DNA of 64,000 nt. It comes from Chlorokybus atmophyticus (Eukaryota > Streptophyta > Chlorokybophyceae > Chlorokybales > Chlorokybaceae). Position numbers and translations under genes: made by a program. Positions 32,447 through 43,755 of this stretch are shown here, piece by piece; the stretch's first letter is position 1, and each line of letters opens with the position of its first letter. The notes under the pieces were generated by a model. It searched no databases. It had not been told where the DNA came from and worked only from the letters and a program-made list of their open reading frames with translations. Where the stretch lies: assembly GCA_009103225.1 (NCBI GenBank), contig RHPI01001311.1, positions 1 through 64,000 on the forward strand, written 5' to 3'.

Positions 32447-35225
32447 ATGCCAGAGCTGTGCGCCAAAGACATTGCAAGCATGCAACCTTTCCGTCGCGAC
32501 TGCAAGCATGATGAAGTGTACTGCGCTTGCAACATTTGTCAAGGGCTTCAGCCGACACCAGTCAACGTGCGCACACAAACTCGACATTTTCAGAAGTATG
32601 GACGCATGGTAAGCGTTGCTGCTGTTGCACTGCAGATTGTGCCAGCATCGTGTATGCAATAGATTATGTCTATTTCATCAGAACACAGCATTGGCACGCA
32701 TTGAACCTCCTTGAGATCCTCCTTAAGATTGTGTACCGCAGTCCAACCATGTCAGTGCTGGCGGGCAACACCAGCAGGTGCATCACCAGGTAAGGCAGCA
32801 CCAATCCATTAAGTTATGACATGTGGCTGGTGCGAGCTAATTGTGCGACACACAATGCCATCGCGAGCGCGCGCGCACAGTGTTTGTTGAAATGACTGCA
32901 TAAGTGTACAAAACACATAGAACCCAGAGGCTTACACGTGCATGGCAGGCAAGCTACAATGTGGAAGTATACAATGCGCCCGCGGCTACTGTCGAGGTGA
33001 ATGTACAAGAGACCGTGCAGCATCACGCAGCGGATGTTTCCAGCAACACATGGGAAGAAGAGCCAGCAGCGCTGCCCACAAGTTCGTGGGTAGACAGGTA
33101 TTGTGCGTGATTGTTGGTGATAAACCGCAGTTTTCCAACCCAGACCCTCCCTCTCTATCTATCAACACATTTTCCCTGTTGCGCAGCATGATTGCTGAAG
33201 CGGTTGAAACGGACGTTGAACATGCAACTTCTGACATTAGTGAAAACAGTGGTGGAGTGGAGGTCAATGAACTTGACTTCCTAGATGAGGTTGAAGCAAG
33301 GGAGGCAGATGTGGACACGTTTTGCGAGGATCTATCGCACATGCAGCAAGAGGCGCTGTTTCCAGGTAGTGACTTGACAGTCGAGATGGCTGCTTTACTG
33401 TTGTTGGACTTCAAAGTGAAGGGCACTTCCAGTGCAGCTGATCTTGATCGCCTATCCGCACTGCTGCATGAGCGCATGCTACCACATGGCAACAAGTTGC
33501 CTCATAATAAGCATCACCTTCTGCGTGTCCTCCGTCATATGGGACTGCCGGCACAACGCATTGATGTATGTGAGAATGACTGCACGCTTTTTTGGGGAGC
33601 GCACGCAGACACACAACACTGCCCCAGCTTCCTTTCATCAAGGCAAGTGCTATATGCCATGGCGGAGAGTGCATGTAGAGCTTGCAAACCAAACTACTGC
33701 GTATGTATCTCACCCTTCTGGCTGGCAAATGCAACCACTTGCTTAACTCCTTAACGCTTGCCAGGTACAAAGCACAATCGTCGCGTTCAAGTGTCCTGAC
33801 GCCCAAGAAAGTGTTCCACTATCTGCCATTAATTCCGTGCATCAAGCGAGCCTTTCGCTTGCAAGACTTTTCCAGCAAGCTGACTGCGCATGCCACAAAC
33901 CGTTCTGCTGATGAGTGGATGCGTAGCATTCATGACTCCCCAACGTGGTTTGAGCTTGAGGCAAGCTATGCTGAGTTTCGTGAGGACCCACGTCATCTGA
34001 GGCTTGGATTCACGACTGATGGGGTTAACCCCTTCAAGCGAGGACCATCAGCGCAGAGCTCGTACACGGTCTGGCCCTTGACAGTTTTCTGCTACAACCT
34101 TCCTCCGTGGCTGACTTTCAAGACAGAGTACATGTGGACCATTGGTGTCATCCCGGGTAAGCACTTCGGCAGCAGTAAAATGGATATGCAAATGTGCTTT
34201 GCTTCATATATGCATTGATACACATGCGTGTGTAGGTCCTGCTGAGCCGCAAGTTCTACAAACGTATTTACTTCCGCTGGTACAAGAGCTGTTGGTGTTA
34301 TGGCATCGCGGTGTTGAAGTTGTGGATGTTAACTCGCCTGCCCATCTACCGTCGCAATTTCGCGTGAAGGCTATGCTTATAGCATGCTTGCATGACTACC
34401 CAGGGTATGGAAAAGTAGCTAATCGGCAAACTGGAAGACAAGTTGCATGTGTCATATGCGGGCCCTACTTCAAGGGGGAGTACATGCCATGGCTAAGGAA
34501 GTGCGTCTTCTGCAAGCACCGTCAGTTGATACCCCTCAACCACCCTTTCCGAACCAGCATGGAGTGGGGCAGTCACGAGCTGCAGCCACCACCAGCGCCG
34601 ATAACGCAAGAGTTTGTTCAACGTGCTGCACGTGAAGCTGCAGCACATGAAGGGCCTGCACATCGGGACCCTGCTCGGGAGACTGGAGTCAAGGGTGTAT
34701 CTCCATTTACTGCGCTGCCATATTGGGCACAAGTCCCTGGACATCTAGTCGATCACATGCATTGTGTGTCAAACGCAATCAAGCGCATTGTCATGTGTCT
34801 TACAGGGAAGAAAGGAGACGACGTTAAAGACAGGCAAGTTGAGGTTATTACATTGATGCAGCTCCCTTACACTCTTTGTGCCGTGTACATGACTATGCAT
34901 GCTCATGTGTGGCTTGCAGGTACGATCTTATGGAGCAAGGAATTCATGAGGAATTGTGGCCGATTATGAAAACCAACAAAAAGGGGAAAGAATATGTCAC
35001 GAAGCCACCTGCGCCATACGTGTTCATGGCGGATGAGATCGATGACATACGCAGGACATGGAGGCCCATGCGCTATCCATCGCACTTTGGTGGTAGCTCC
35101 TTAGCTGGCACACTGACAGGCGGGGGCAGGTACAAAGCCAAGACTCACGACTTGCACAATATAGGTAAGACTTCAGCCATGTTTGTGCATGCTCAGCTGA
35201 CATACTACTCTCTGCACACACACAT

Positions 35226-35282
<57 letters not shown>

Positions 35283-37533
35283 NTGTGCATATGCTGTACC
35301 AGACCCCCTCTGTCTCCATCGCCGAACATGCACACATGCGAGCTGTCATGCGTGCGCATGTGCTGTGCCAGACTCTCTCTCTCTCCCTCCTTCCCCGCAC
35401 ATGCACGCACGCGAACTGTCACACGCGTGCATGTGCTGTGTCAGACTCTCTCTTTCTCTTTCTCACTACCACACATACATGCACTCATGCGAGCTGTCAC
35501 TGAGTCACTACGCGTGCGCACGCGTGACACGTGCGCACGTGTTGTGCCAGTCTCGCTTTCTGTCTCGCGCTACCATACACGCACTCATGCGAGCTTTCGC
35601 TCATGTGTACATGCTATTAGACGCTGCTTTTTAATGTGCATGCACGTGCACTCACGCGCTCAGTCGTGCAGGTACAATACTGCTGCCAGCTGTCATTACT
35701 GGAAAGCTTCAACCGAGGCAGCGCGACACGCTGACAAAATTCTGCGATGCGCTAGCATGCATTAGCGCACCATGGATACCCAAGAGCCAAGCGGCACTGG
35801 ATGGCATGGAACTGGACTTGTTGGAAGCGTTGTGCTTACTTGAACGAGACTTCCCTAGATCTGTCTTTACTATTTCTACTCATCTTGTGCTGCACTCAAC
35901 GCAGCAGCTACGCCGTTGCGGACCTGTACGGGGTACATGGATGTTTGGGGCTGAACGCCGTATGCAACACATCCGCAAGCAGGCCACGAGTCGCAAGGCT
36001 CCAGAAGCAAGCATTGTTGTGTCGCAAGAGCTGGAGGAGATTAATATGTGTGGCTCAAAGGCGTTGAGGTTGGTCTGGCCCTTTGCTGGCGTTACTCTTG
36101 TTGATCCTTTGCACGACACTCCGGAGTTGTTGGGTGCGCCAAGCCGACGCAATCTAACAGAGCAGGAAGTTGGTATGATTAACCTATACGTCAAGAACAA
36201 CAACAAGGACGTTGAGACGCTTCATGAGTAAGTACACAACCCACTCATCCAGTGCATTGCACAATGTTGTGTTTGGTGGTTACTGGCTGAATATTGCTTG
36301 GCCGTGTGCAGTATGCTAGACTCTGTTAACGAGGACAGGGAACACAAGAGGCGCAAGTTGCGGCGTACTCACGGCAAAGCTAAGCGCACCCCTCCGGAGT
36401 TGCAACATCTCGACCCAGATACATTCCTTATGCAGTATCCGGAAGATGTTCAAGGCTTTGATCGCACATCATGTGCATTATTCATTGGCTGCCCTGCTAG
36501 CTGTCAAGCGTACACCCACATGAACTACCAGGGCAAGCACTACCGCATCGCGCGCTTCGATCGTGGCAAATTAACCTTTGATTGCGGCGTGGAAGCGGGC
36601 TTTCGCAGTGAGTTCCGGGGCCACAAAGGAGATCGACATGCCGAGTGGGCGACGCTACCCTATTGGGGCCTGGTGCTGGAGATTCTTGCTATCCCCTTTA
36701 TCGGAACTGAGGTAAGCTATCACCGTGCTAGGCTATGTTGCTCACATGTCGTCACAATAGTCAACATATGAGAAACCAACTTTGATACATGACGTGTTGC
36801 ACACGCGCACGTGTGTGTACGCGTGCGCGTGCTGATGTGCTGTTGTTGTAGCTGGTATTGTGCAGGGTAAAGTGGTTCAAGAAGCCGTTTGAGAACGGTG
36901 TTCAAGCTACAACAGACACGGGGCGGTTTTGGGTCGAAAGGCAGAAATTTTTTAGGCAAGATGATGAGCCGTATATTGAGGCCAATCGCATCGTCGGCCA
37001 GGTGTTCTTCGTTCCCCTGGGTGTTAAGCATCCGGACACGCTCATGGTCCTTGAAAAAGAAGTTGCAAACCGAGCTTCATTTGTGAAGTCGGTGCGCGTG
37101 GAGATTGCAGACCCTGATCCTCCTCCCTCTCCGAGACGTGAAGTTATGACGCGAGGTGTGCGTGAAGCTACCTTACGCGAGGCTCGCAAGCAATACAGTA
37201 TCGGAGCTGGTGCAGACACAGCACTTGCCGGCGTTGAGGAAGAGCGGCTAAGCGATTCAGGTGTGTTTGCCGCTGCAAGCTTGCTTGCTTCTTACATGAG
37301 CTCGCAACGAAAAGCTGCCAACAAATGACTAATTCGATATGTGCAGACCTGGAGGAGGCACCCAGTGATATAGGTGAGTGCAATATTAATGCTGAGCATT
37401 TGCATGTACAGTGACGTCATGTCAACAACTGCCAAGGCATAGCGCACGCTAACATGCAATTGTTGCAGAGCTACAGGAGGACGATGAGTGGGTGACGCGA
37501 CATGAGTGGGTGACGCGACATCCAGCGCAGTGA
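32447..37533 (+). CDS. EnSpm/CACTA-type Tnp2 transposase, intact 12-exon gene
   Basis: Exons: 32447-32608, 32689-32789, 32930-33097, 33187-33642, 33765-34156, 34236-34833, 34920-35164, 35672-36227, 36312-36711, 36852-37260, 37347-37373, 37469-37533. All join in phase to give about 1192 residues with no stop until TGA. The N-terminal zinc motif is CACNICQG. Tnp2 hallmarks: ENDCTLFWGAHAD, HLRLGFTTDGVNPF, PLTVFCYNLPPWL, VIPGPAEP, LPYWAQVPGHLVDHMHC, and a C-terminal DUF4216-like part (YWGLVLEILAIPF, VKWFKKPF, PYIEANRIVGQVFFV). Introns 4 and 6 use GC donors (AG|GCAAGT). Intron 7 contains a (CT)n array. Unlike the unit at 11233, it has no PHD or Ulp1 extension. It may still be active. The start could also be further upstream. 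Confidence 0.88.
35229..35282 (+). repeat. (CT)n microsatellite in intron 7 of the Tnp2 gene
   Basis: Pure CT tract ending near an N at 35283. It is followed by diverged TC-rich copies with CATGCG and GAGCTGTCA words to about 35600, all inside the intron. Confidence 0.95.
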
Positions 37534-38763
37534 GAGCACCGTTTTTTTCATTCCATGCATGCGTGTGCAGAGGTTCCAGCCAGTAGCCGCAGGCCAGCAT
37601 GTTGGGTCCGCTTTATTGCATGGCTTCTCTCAGCCCCTAACGCCCCCTCCGCCATCCAGCGGTCTGCACTGTGCTGCATGATTCAGCCTCCTACCTTCCA
37701 CCCTCCAGCTCTCACCGCCCCTCCAGTTCCTGCCCTGCTGCGCCGCTCCCCACGACGCGCAGCACCCAAGCTCTTGCATGCCCTCCGCCCCAGCCCCTGC
37801 AGCCCTCACGTTTTATGCCCAGCCCCTTCCGCCCTCAAAGCCCCAGCCCTCACCGTCCCTGCAGCTCTGGACAGGCCCGGCATCGCAATCTTTGTCGGCT
37901 CCGAGCTTAGGCTAAGCATGTTCTGGTAGTCTAGAGAGCGTTGGTGCTGCTAGCCTTGGACTGTGCATCGATGCGACATTCTTTAACCAAAGTAGCTTGT
38001 TGCACACTCAGTTGCATCTGCGGAAGTGGTAGGCATACAACCAGTGCGTTGCATTCCATGTTGCTATAGCCAAGCACACGGCACCGCGCTACTTGAGGGC
38101 CTAAAGTACAACCATTGCAACTGATAGTCAGCCAGTGATTATCACCATGTGTAAGGTGTGTGCGCATTGGGACGCATGTGTCTTGATTTCAAGATGCAAC
38201 TTACTTTCAGCTGTACGTGCAGCTGAATTTCAGCTGCAGAGTCTTACAGTCACACTCACACCTCATGAAGCATTGTTGCATTGAGGTTATGTAAGATGCA
38301 AGCGTGTGATGTTAAGAAGTTGTTTAAGATGTAAACAACTTACACTACATGCATGCTGCTAGTTCAGACGTTTCCAACTGAACATTAGATGACAATCACT
38401 GCACATAAGACGTCTTAAAAGGGCTAATATTTTGTAGTGTGTGTGTGTGTGTGAAGGATTGATACACAGCCATATACTATGGGCGATCTGCCCCTTATGG
38501 TGTTGGCGATGCAGCAAGGTGCAGACACCTGTCGTATGGAGCATAATTTGCATTTGTCTTTTCGTACATATGTGTATGTGACTGTGTGCGCATAATAGTA
38601 ATCGTATTTTCGTCATAAATATATGTATGATTCAACTGGTCGCAAGCAGTTGCAAGCCGTGCAAAGGCAGCACTTGGTTGCCCTTTTCTGCATGCGTCAT
38701 CTGCACGCAGAGTTGTAGCTGTATGCTTGCTCTTACTTACTTGTGCGCACGCAGCTGAGAGTT
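37534..38763. other. 3' flank of the second CACTA-like unit, non-coding
   Basis: A Pro/Ala-rich open frame at 37555-37929 is probably chance in C-rich DNA. Near 38280-38345 are GTAAGATGCAAGCG, GTTTAAGATGTAAACAACTTACAC and related words. No terminal repeat could be fixed. Confidence 0.35.
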
Positions 38764-38927
38764 ATGGCAACTATCAACTCCGTGGAGGACTCCCTGTGCA
38801 AGGCCACCCCCGTACGAACAGATTTCAGCTCTGACGCCCAATTTGCGGCAGCCCACGATGGGTTCCTCAGAGCGGTCGACGCAAACGTGAATATGTGGGA
38901 CAAAATGCTCAACTTCTTGCAAAAGGT

Positions 38928-38975
<48 letters not shown>

Positions 38976-39187
38976 CGCGTGTGTCCTTGTGTATCAACCC
39001 CCAGTCAGAATTACTTGAGGGCACTGTAGACTGCGCATGCTGCACCTGTATGCCAACAAGCGTAATACTTGCCTTGCCTGGTCAGGTCGCGGCGGGCAAT
39101 GTACAGTTGCTGCAGGCAGTTGCGGCAGGCGTGTCGATTGTCTTGCAGGTTGTTCAGCTAATAGCGGAGATACGGCGCCTGGTCTGA
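38764..39187 (+). CDS. Small two-exon protein, paralogous family member A
   Basis: Exon 1 is 38764-38925 (54 codons, MATINSVEDSLCKATPVR...) with donor GTGCTC followed at once by (CT)n. Exon 2 is 39086-39187 (VAAGNVQLLQAVAAGVSIVL..., stop TGA), in phase. About 87 residues, helical, with a hydrophobic second half. The stretch VRTDFSSDAQFAAA matches REQFETTAQFERA in the gene at 40647-41946 and RENFRSDADFAAA in the gene at 42713-43755. A possible acceptor just before the ATG (GCACGCAG, open in frame) means an upstream exon may exist. No known family. Confidence 0.55.
38930..38972 (+). repeat. (CT)n microsatellite at the start of an intron
   Basis: Pure CT tract beginning four bases after the predicted donor of the gene at 38764. 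Confidence 0.95.
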
Positions 39188-40646
39188 GACCAACCCCGTT
39201 GCAATGATGTTGTTGGCTCTGCAGCACATCACATGGGGCTCAGTACCAGAGGCAATAGCTAAACGCGAATGTTCTGTACATGTTTGTACATAGATACAAG
39301 TTTGCAGGTCAGCGGTTGTGCGATGAAGAAGTTGCTGTCACAGCAGAGTAAAAACTTTTGTTGCCGATGCACTGGCACATACAGCTACAGCGAAAGCCAT
39401 TAGGGGTACTGGTTTACAAGTGCAAAAACTTTGTTGTGCCGAATGACGAGGGCATGCATTTGGTTGTTGCATTGAGATGCGCTTCGAGTTGCGCTGGCTG
39501 TTGCATGCAGTGTTATGTTTACAAGTTGATTGCCTGGGCAAAAGCACGTACGCACATCAAATGCATCAACACACTGCCAGAACAATACACCCAAAAGTCA
39601 GCGGGTGGTGGGCACATGTCTTATATCTCAGATTGTGAGTTACAACAGCAAGGCAATTGCAGTGACATGCAGCAAAGCATGACGCATAAACCAAATTGCC
39701 CGGCAAGTCTTTGCTTTGCTAGATGCGGCACAAGACATGTGCAGGATCTGGAATTTGTGACGTTTGTTGTGTACAGCATGCGCTTCCGTAGCGGGTGAAC
39801 ACGGGGTTGAGTGCATGGGCTCTATGGTTGTGGTTGCTAAGGCTATGCTACAAGTTTACCTTGGATGCAAGTAAGTGTGCGGGGTTGCACACCATAGCGT
39901 AGCATAACACAGCCGTGCCGCAGGTGACTGCGCATGTATGCATGCTTGCATGGCTAACGGGGTGTTAGCAATAGTAGGTGGTGAGTTAGGCTAGGTAGAG
40001 TAGCCCGGTGGTGAACTATGTGGCAGTATTGAATGTTGGTGGTATTGTGGGACGGTGATTATCACTATGCATGAGCATATCCCTCGCGCATTGTATGTAC
40101 ACGTCATTGCGAGTAACACCTACATGCATGCATGTATAACGGGGTTGGGTTGGCAATAAAGGTAGGTAAGTAGTAAGTAGGTGAACAGCCCGGTGGTATA
40201 AATGAGCACTTGGTGGTGTGGTGAGTTGCTTGTGTTGCACGTGTTGCATGTCTCATACTCTCATGCATGTCACAATTTGATGCATCGCATATATCATGTA
40301 CCAGGGGCTTGAGCCAGCCCGCATGCATGAGCATAGCATCAGCATGTGCACTCTTTGGTGTTATTTTGTGCAAAGATGTACTTACGCAACACTGAGATGA
40401 TGCTCACTGGTGACTGAGACTCTGCATGTTTGATGACGCAATTACGGCTTCGTGCATTACACATGCTGAGCTTGTTCAGCACAATATACACACTGGTTTG
40501 AGCAGCATGCTGCTTTACAGCGACATGATGCTTGACAATTGGCAGCTATCGCTGACAGTCATGCTTTGCCAGCCTGGGCTAGAGCCAGTTGATAAGTATC
40601 TACACCTGCGTACCATACACCGCATTGCACATAATCTACACATCAC
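39188..40646. other. Intergenic, no gene seen
   Basis: Open frames here (for example 39358-39798) show no domain or splice support. Contains short GTAGGTAAGTAGT-type repeats (about 40150-40190) and several GCATGCATG runs. Confidence 0.3.
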
Positions 40647-40889
40647 TTACAGCATTGTAACAGGCTCAACGCCAAACAGCTGCTGCACTTTGGTTCTGAT
40701 CCATTGGCACAGGTCAGTCACTCGTTCCTTCAAACGTTTAAATCCCTTGTGCAGCAGGTCCACGAGCTTGGACAACACCTGCTCAGAGGCAGAGAGGTTA
40801 AGGGTGGCCACACACACAAGCGCTTGCATCTGTAACTGCTGACAACTGGCCCCTCACGCTCTCACACACGGGCGCACGTGCGCGCGCGC

Positions 40890-40987
<98 letters not shown>

Positions 40988-40988
40988 N

Positions 40989-41086
<98 letters not shown>

Positions 41087-41946
41087 CAGAGAGAGAGACA
41101 GAGACAGAGAGAGAGAGAGAGAGATCACCTCTTTTATGAACAGTAGATTCCGTTCATAGTATGAGTGATGATGATCTACAACCATCAGGTATAATTGCTG
41201 CGCACGCTCAAACTGGGCCGTCGTTTCGAATTGCTCCCGTCTGGGACAGACTTTGCAAAGGCTGGCTGCCGCAGCATCAAGAGCTTCCGACATGTCCATC
41301 TGAGCACACGCACAAACAAAAGAAGAAGCAGTAAGTCAACATGACTGCAGAGACACACACATGCACCATGTACAGCACGACCCTCGGTCAGCTGTCAGTC
41401 AGGACACCGCGCACGGTGCTTGTCAAGGCACTGCTCCTTTTCATTTTCTGACTTTCACATTGTAAGCTACATCAGGTAAGTGCGGGCCTGTGAGTAAGAA
41501 TAGGGCTCGCCCTTCCGTCATATACAAGCCTAGGCCTTGAGGACAGATGTAAGGACAACGACCATTTGTTCTAATGGAAGCACGATGTGTTGGCCAAGAT
41601 CTGATCGCTGAAGCATAGGTGTTCAATGTCGCTGCATGCATGTCTTGTGCAAACTGTGCCTTACCTTTAGCCGGTGGAACTTGGCGTGCACCATCTCAAC
41701 CGTCTCCTTGTGCCTGCCAGTTTCCAGCTCCCTCGAGCACTCTTCCGCAATTTGGTTGAAGTCCTCTCTATGGCTGGGCAAGGGTTGGAGTAGAGGGCTG
41801 AGCTCCCAGACGTCGCGCTGCATGATGGCTGCAAAGCCGCCCACCGTAAAGTAGCAAGCCCAGCAAGCTCCAACCCAAGCTGCGCAGGTCGCCTGCCACT
41901 TCTCCAAAGCACCCGCCAGCAGGGTGTTCTCCGCCGACCGCCCTCG
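40647..41946 (-). CDS. Small three-exon protein, paralogous family member B
   Basis: Exons 41946-41665, 41299-41129 and 40778-40647 join in phase (about 194 residues, stop TAA). Exon 1 contains a hydrophobic run (AAWVGACWACYFTVGGFAAIM) and LPSHREDFNQIAEE. Exon 2 has CPRREQFETTAQFERAQQ. Exon 3 is amphipathic (LVDLLHKGFKRLKERV). The second intron begins GTGATC and is almost entirely a (CT)n tract on the coding strand. An upstream exon is likely because exon 1 opens at a splice acceptor (ATTGCAG) and has no ATG at its start. Same family motif as the genes at 38764 and 42713. Function unknown. Confidence 0.52.
40892..41124 (-). repeat. (CT)n microsatellite on the coding strand, about 230 bp, with one N
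   Basis: Reads (GA)n on the plus strand with a few CAGAGA variants at its right end and an N at 40988. It lies in intron 2 of the minus-strand gene, starting four bases after the donor. Confidence 0.97.
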
Positions 41947-42262
41947 CTGCAATGCCGCAGACGACGACGACCAGGTGGACGGCAGTCGTCAGGAGTCCGC
42001 GACGAAGATGATGCCTACACCATTCGCTGCCAGGCCTCGGCCATTGGCACGTGCCGTGCCGCTGAAAGGCCTGACCATCAAGGCAATGCATTGATTGACG
42101 CGTCCTGCTTGATACACGTCATAGAAACAGCACATCGCGGCCTCCGCGATCCGCGATAGAAAGACGAGAAAGAAGATATCAAAAGCGCGAGACTACATCG
42201 GCATCGCTGCGCTGCCAATTGCGCATTGCGTGCACGAAGTAGTTTCAACACCTTCTCTCCTG

Positions 42263-42372
42263 GCGTGCGCACAGGTTGCCGCGTGGCTTTCGCGGCGGAG
42301 AGTTCGGCGGCGGACGAGGGTTAGTGGCAAGCTGGATGCGGGCAAGCTCCTACAGGTCAGTCAGTCAGTCAG

Positions 42373-42404
<32 letters not shown>

Positions 42405-42494
42405 TCTCAGATGTCTGTAGGTCGCCAGCTGGTGATCAAACACACGCACATCACTACCACCAGCGACACTGTCCCTGCCAGTGGCGCTGCGTGA
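42263..42494 (+). CDS. Two exons separated by a 55-bp intron made of CT repeats
   Basis: An exon ending KLDAGKLLQ at 42355 begins after an acceptor GCACAG near 42272. The intron 42356-42410 is GTCAGTCAGTC followed by (CT)n and CTCTCAG, so the microsatellite serves as the polypyrimidine tract. The second exon, 42411-42494, reads MSVGRQLVIKHTHITTT and stops at TGA. Very basic first exon (SRRRVRRRTRV). Upstream exons are unknown and no family is recognised. Confidence 0.38.
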
Positions 42495-42712
42495 GCGCGT
42501 AAGGGTTTGTGTGTGCGTCGGTATGTAAAGCTGCACCCTAGGTTAAGGTTGACTGCACGCATGATACACACCCATGTGCGGAGCAGTTGTGTTCTCCACC
42601 ACCCTTGCAGCGCGATGCTGTTGTGATGCCGTGTCTACAGCAACCTCACCCGCATGTGATGTGCATATGCAGTTCAAGCGCTTGGGATCTCTGACAAAGC
42701 AACCCACCAACG

Positions 42713-43755
42713 ATGGCGCATCGGCGCGGCGGAGGGGGAGGCTTCAGTGTTAATGCGCAGGCGGCAGTTGCTCCACGCGGAAGCGCAACAGTGACAATGA
42801 CACAGCAGCGTCTGCGGTCGCAGGACGGCTCCAGATCCACAGCTTCGACCAGGGGCGAGTACGCCCTCACGCTGGTGCTGGTTTCGGCGCAGGAGCGCCT
42901 GCGTACGGCCCAGCAGGAGTTGAATCAGGTGAATGGCGAGGTCGCCGGCGGCAATAGGCGGAGTGTCACTGTACAGAACGCGCAGCTCCGCCTGCGTACA
43001 ATGATGGTGGGTCACATTTGTTCCAACACTCATCGTACAGACTGGTCAAGTCCCGTCTTGCACTGTTGACACCCCATCATAGGCTCAAAACTCACATCAG
43101 CGTCGGCCTGACGTCGTGCACCACGGCATGCCTGCATCCTATACATGTACACCTTCGTCCACCGACGCATGCATGCGTAGATCACCCCCTGCGCTGCCGT
43201 CCCGACAGTAACACCCGCATTCACACGGATGGCACCCTGTTGTTGCAGGCGCGTGCGCGGAGTGAGGTGGAATCGTTGTTAGAAACGGCAGAGAGGATGT
43301 TGCCGAGGCGGGAGAACTTTCGCAGCGACGCAGACTTTGCGGCGGCCAATGCAGCCTGCGTGCAGATGGTGGAGCAGCTGCTGGTTGCCTGGGACACCTT
43401 GTTGAGCGACATGGTCCGTCTGACGGAGGTCACTGTGAGCGTCCTCCACAGGATGTACGCTGCAATTCAAGCGACCCCTTACACCGTGGACCGCCATGGC
43501 CACCAGCATTTCTACTTTGACAGCTTGCCCTACCTACGGGAGATTCAAGGAGCACCCGTGCACAGTCCTGGTTCGGTGCCTTTCCAGAGGCCTAGCTCCC
43601 ACCTCCCGCCTTCCCCACCCAACTTGATCTACGGGAGCAGTACCCTTCACCTCCTCGTGGTCAACAGGAGCAGCATGCACAACTACCATCTGCTGCGCAG
43701 AGCGACAAGAGCTGTACAGCTGCATCCACATCTGCTCTTGGCGCGATACTGCTGA
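42713..43755 (+). CDS. Small two-exon protein, paralogous family member C
   Basis: Exon 1 is 42713-43006 (98 codons, MAHRRGGGGGFSVNAQ...), with a Gly-rich start and a helical, Gln/Arg-rich part. Exon 2 starts at 43249 after TTGTTGCAG and reads ARARSEVESLLETAERMLPR, then RENFRSDADFAAANAA, then a hydrophobic helix (LLVAWDTLLSDMV). The frame stays open to TGA at 43755, but a donor near 43430 (GTCACT or GTGAGC) could end the exon earlier. The RENF-S-DADFAAA motif ties it to the genes at 38764 and 40647. No known domain. Confidence 0.5.

Noticed and set aside
37555-37929. Pro/Ala-rich frame after the intact transposase.
   Set aside because: C-rich low-complexity DNA, no splice support and no domain; the transposase already ends at 37533.
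39358-39798. 146-codon plus-strand frame.
   Set aside because: Mostly Cys/Gln/His from GCATGC- and GTTGCA-rich DNA; no start context, splice sites or domain.
40878-41159. Glu-Arg repeat frame, and Leu-Ser repeats on the other strand.
   Set aside because: Translation of the (GA)n array inside an intron.
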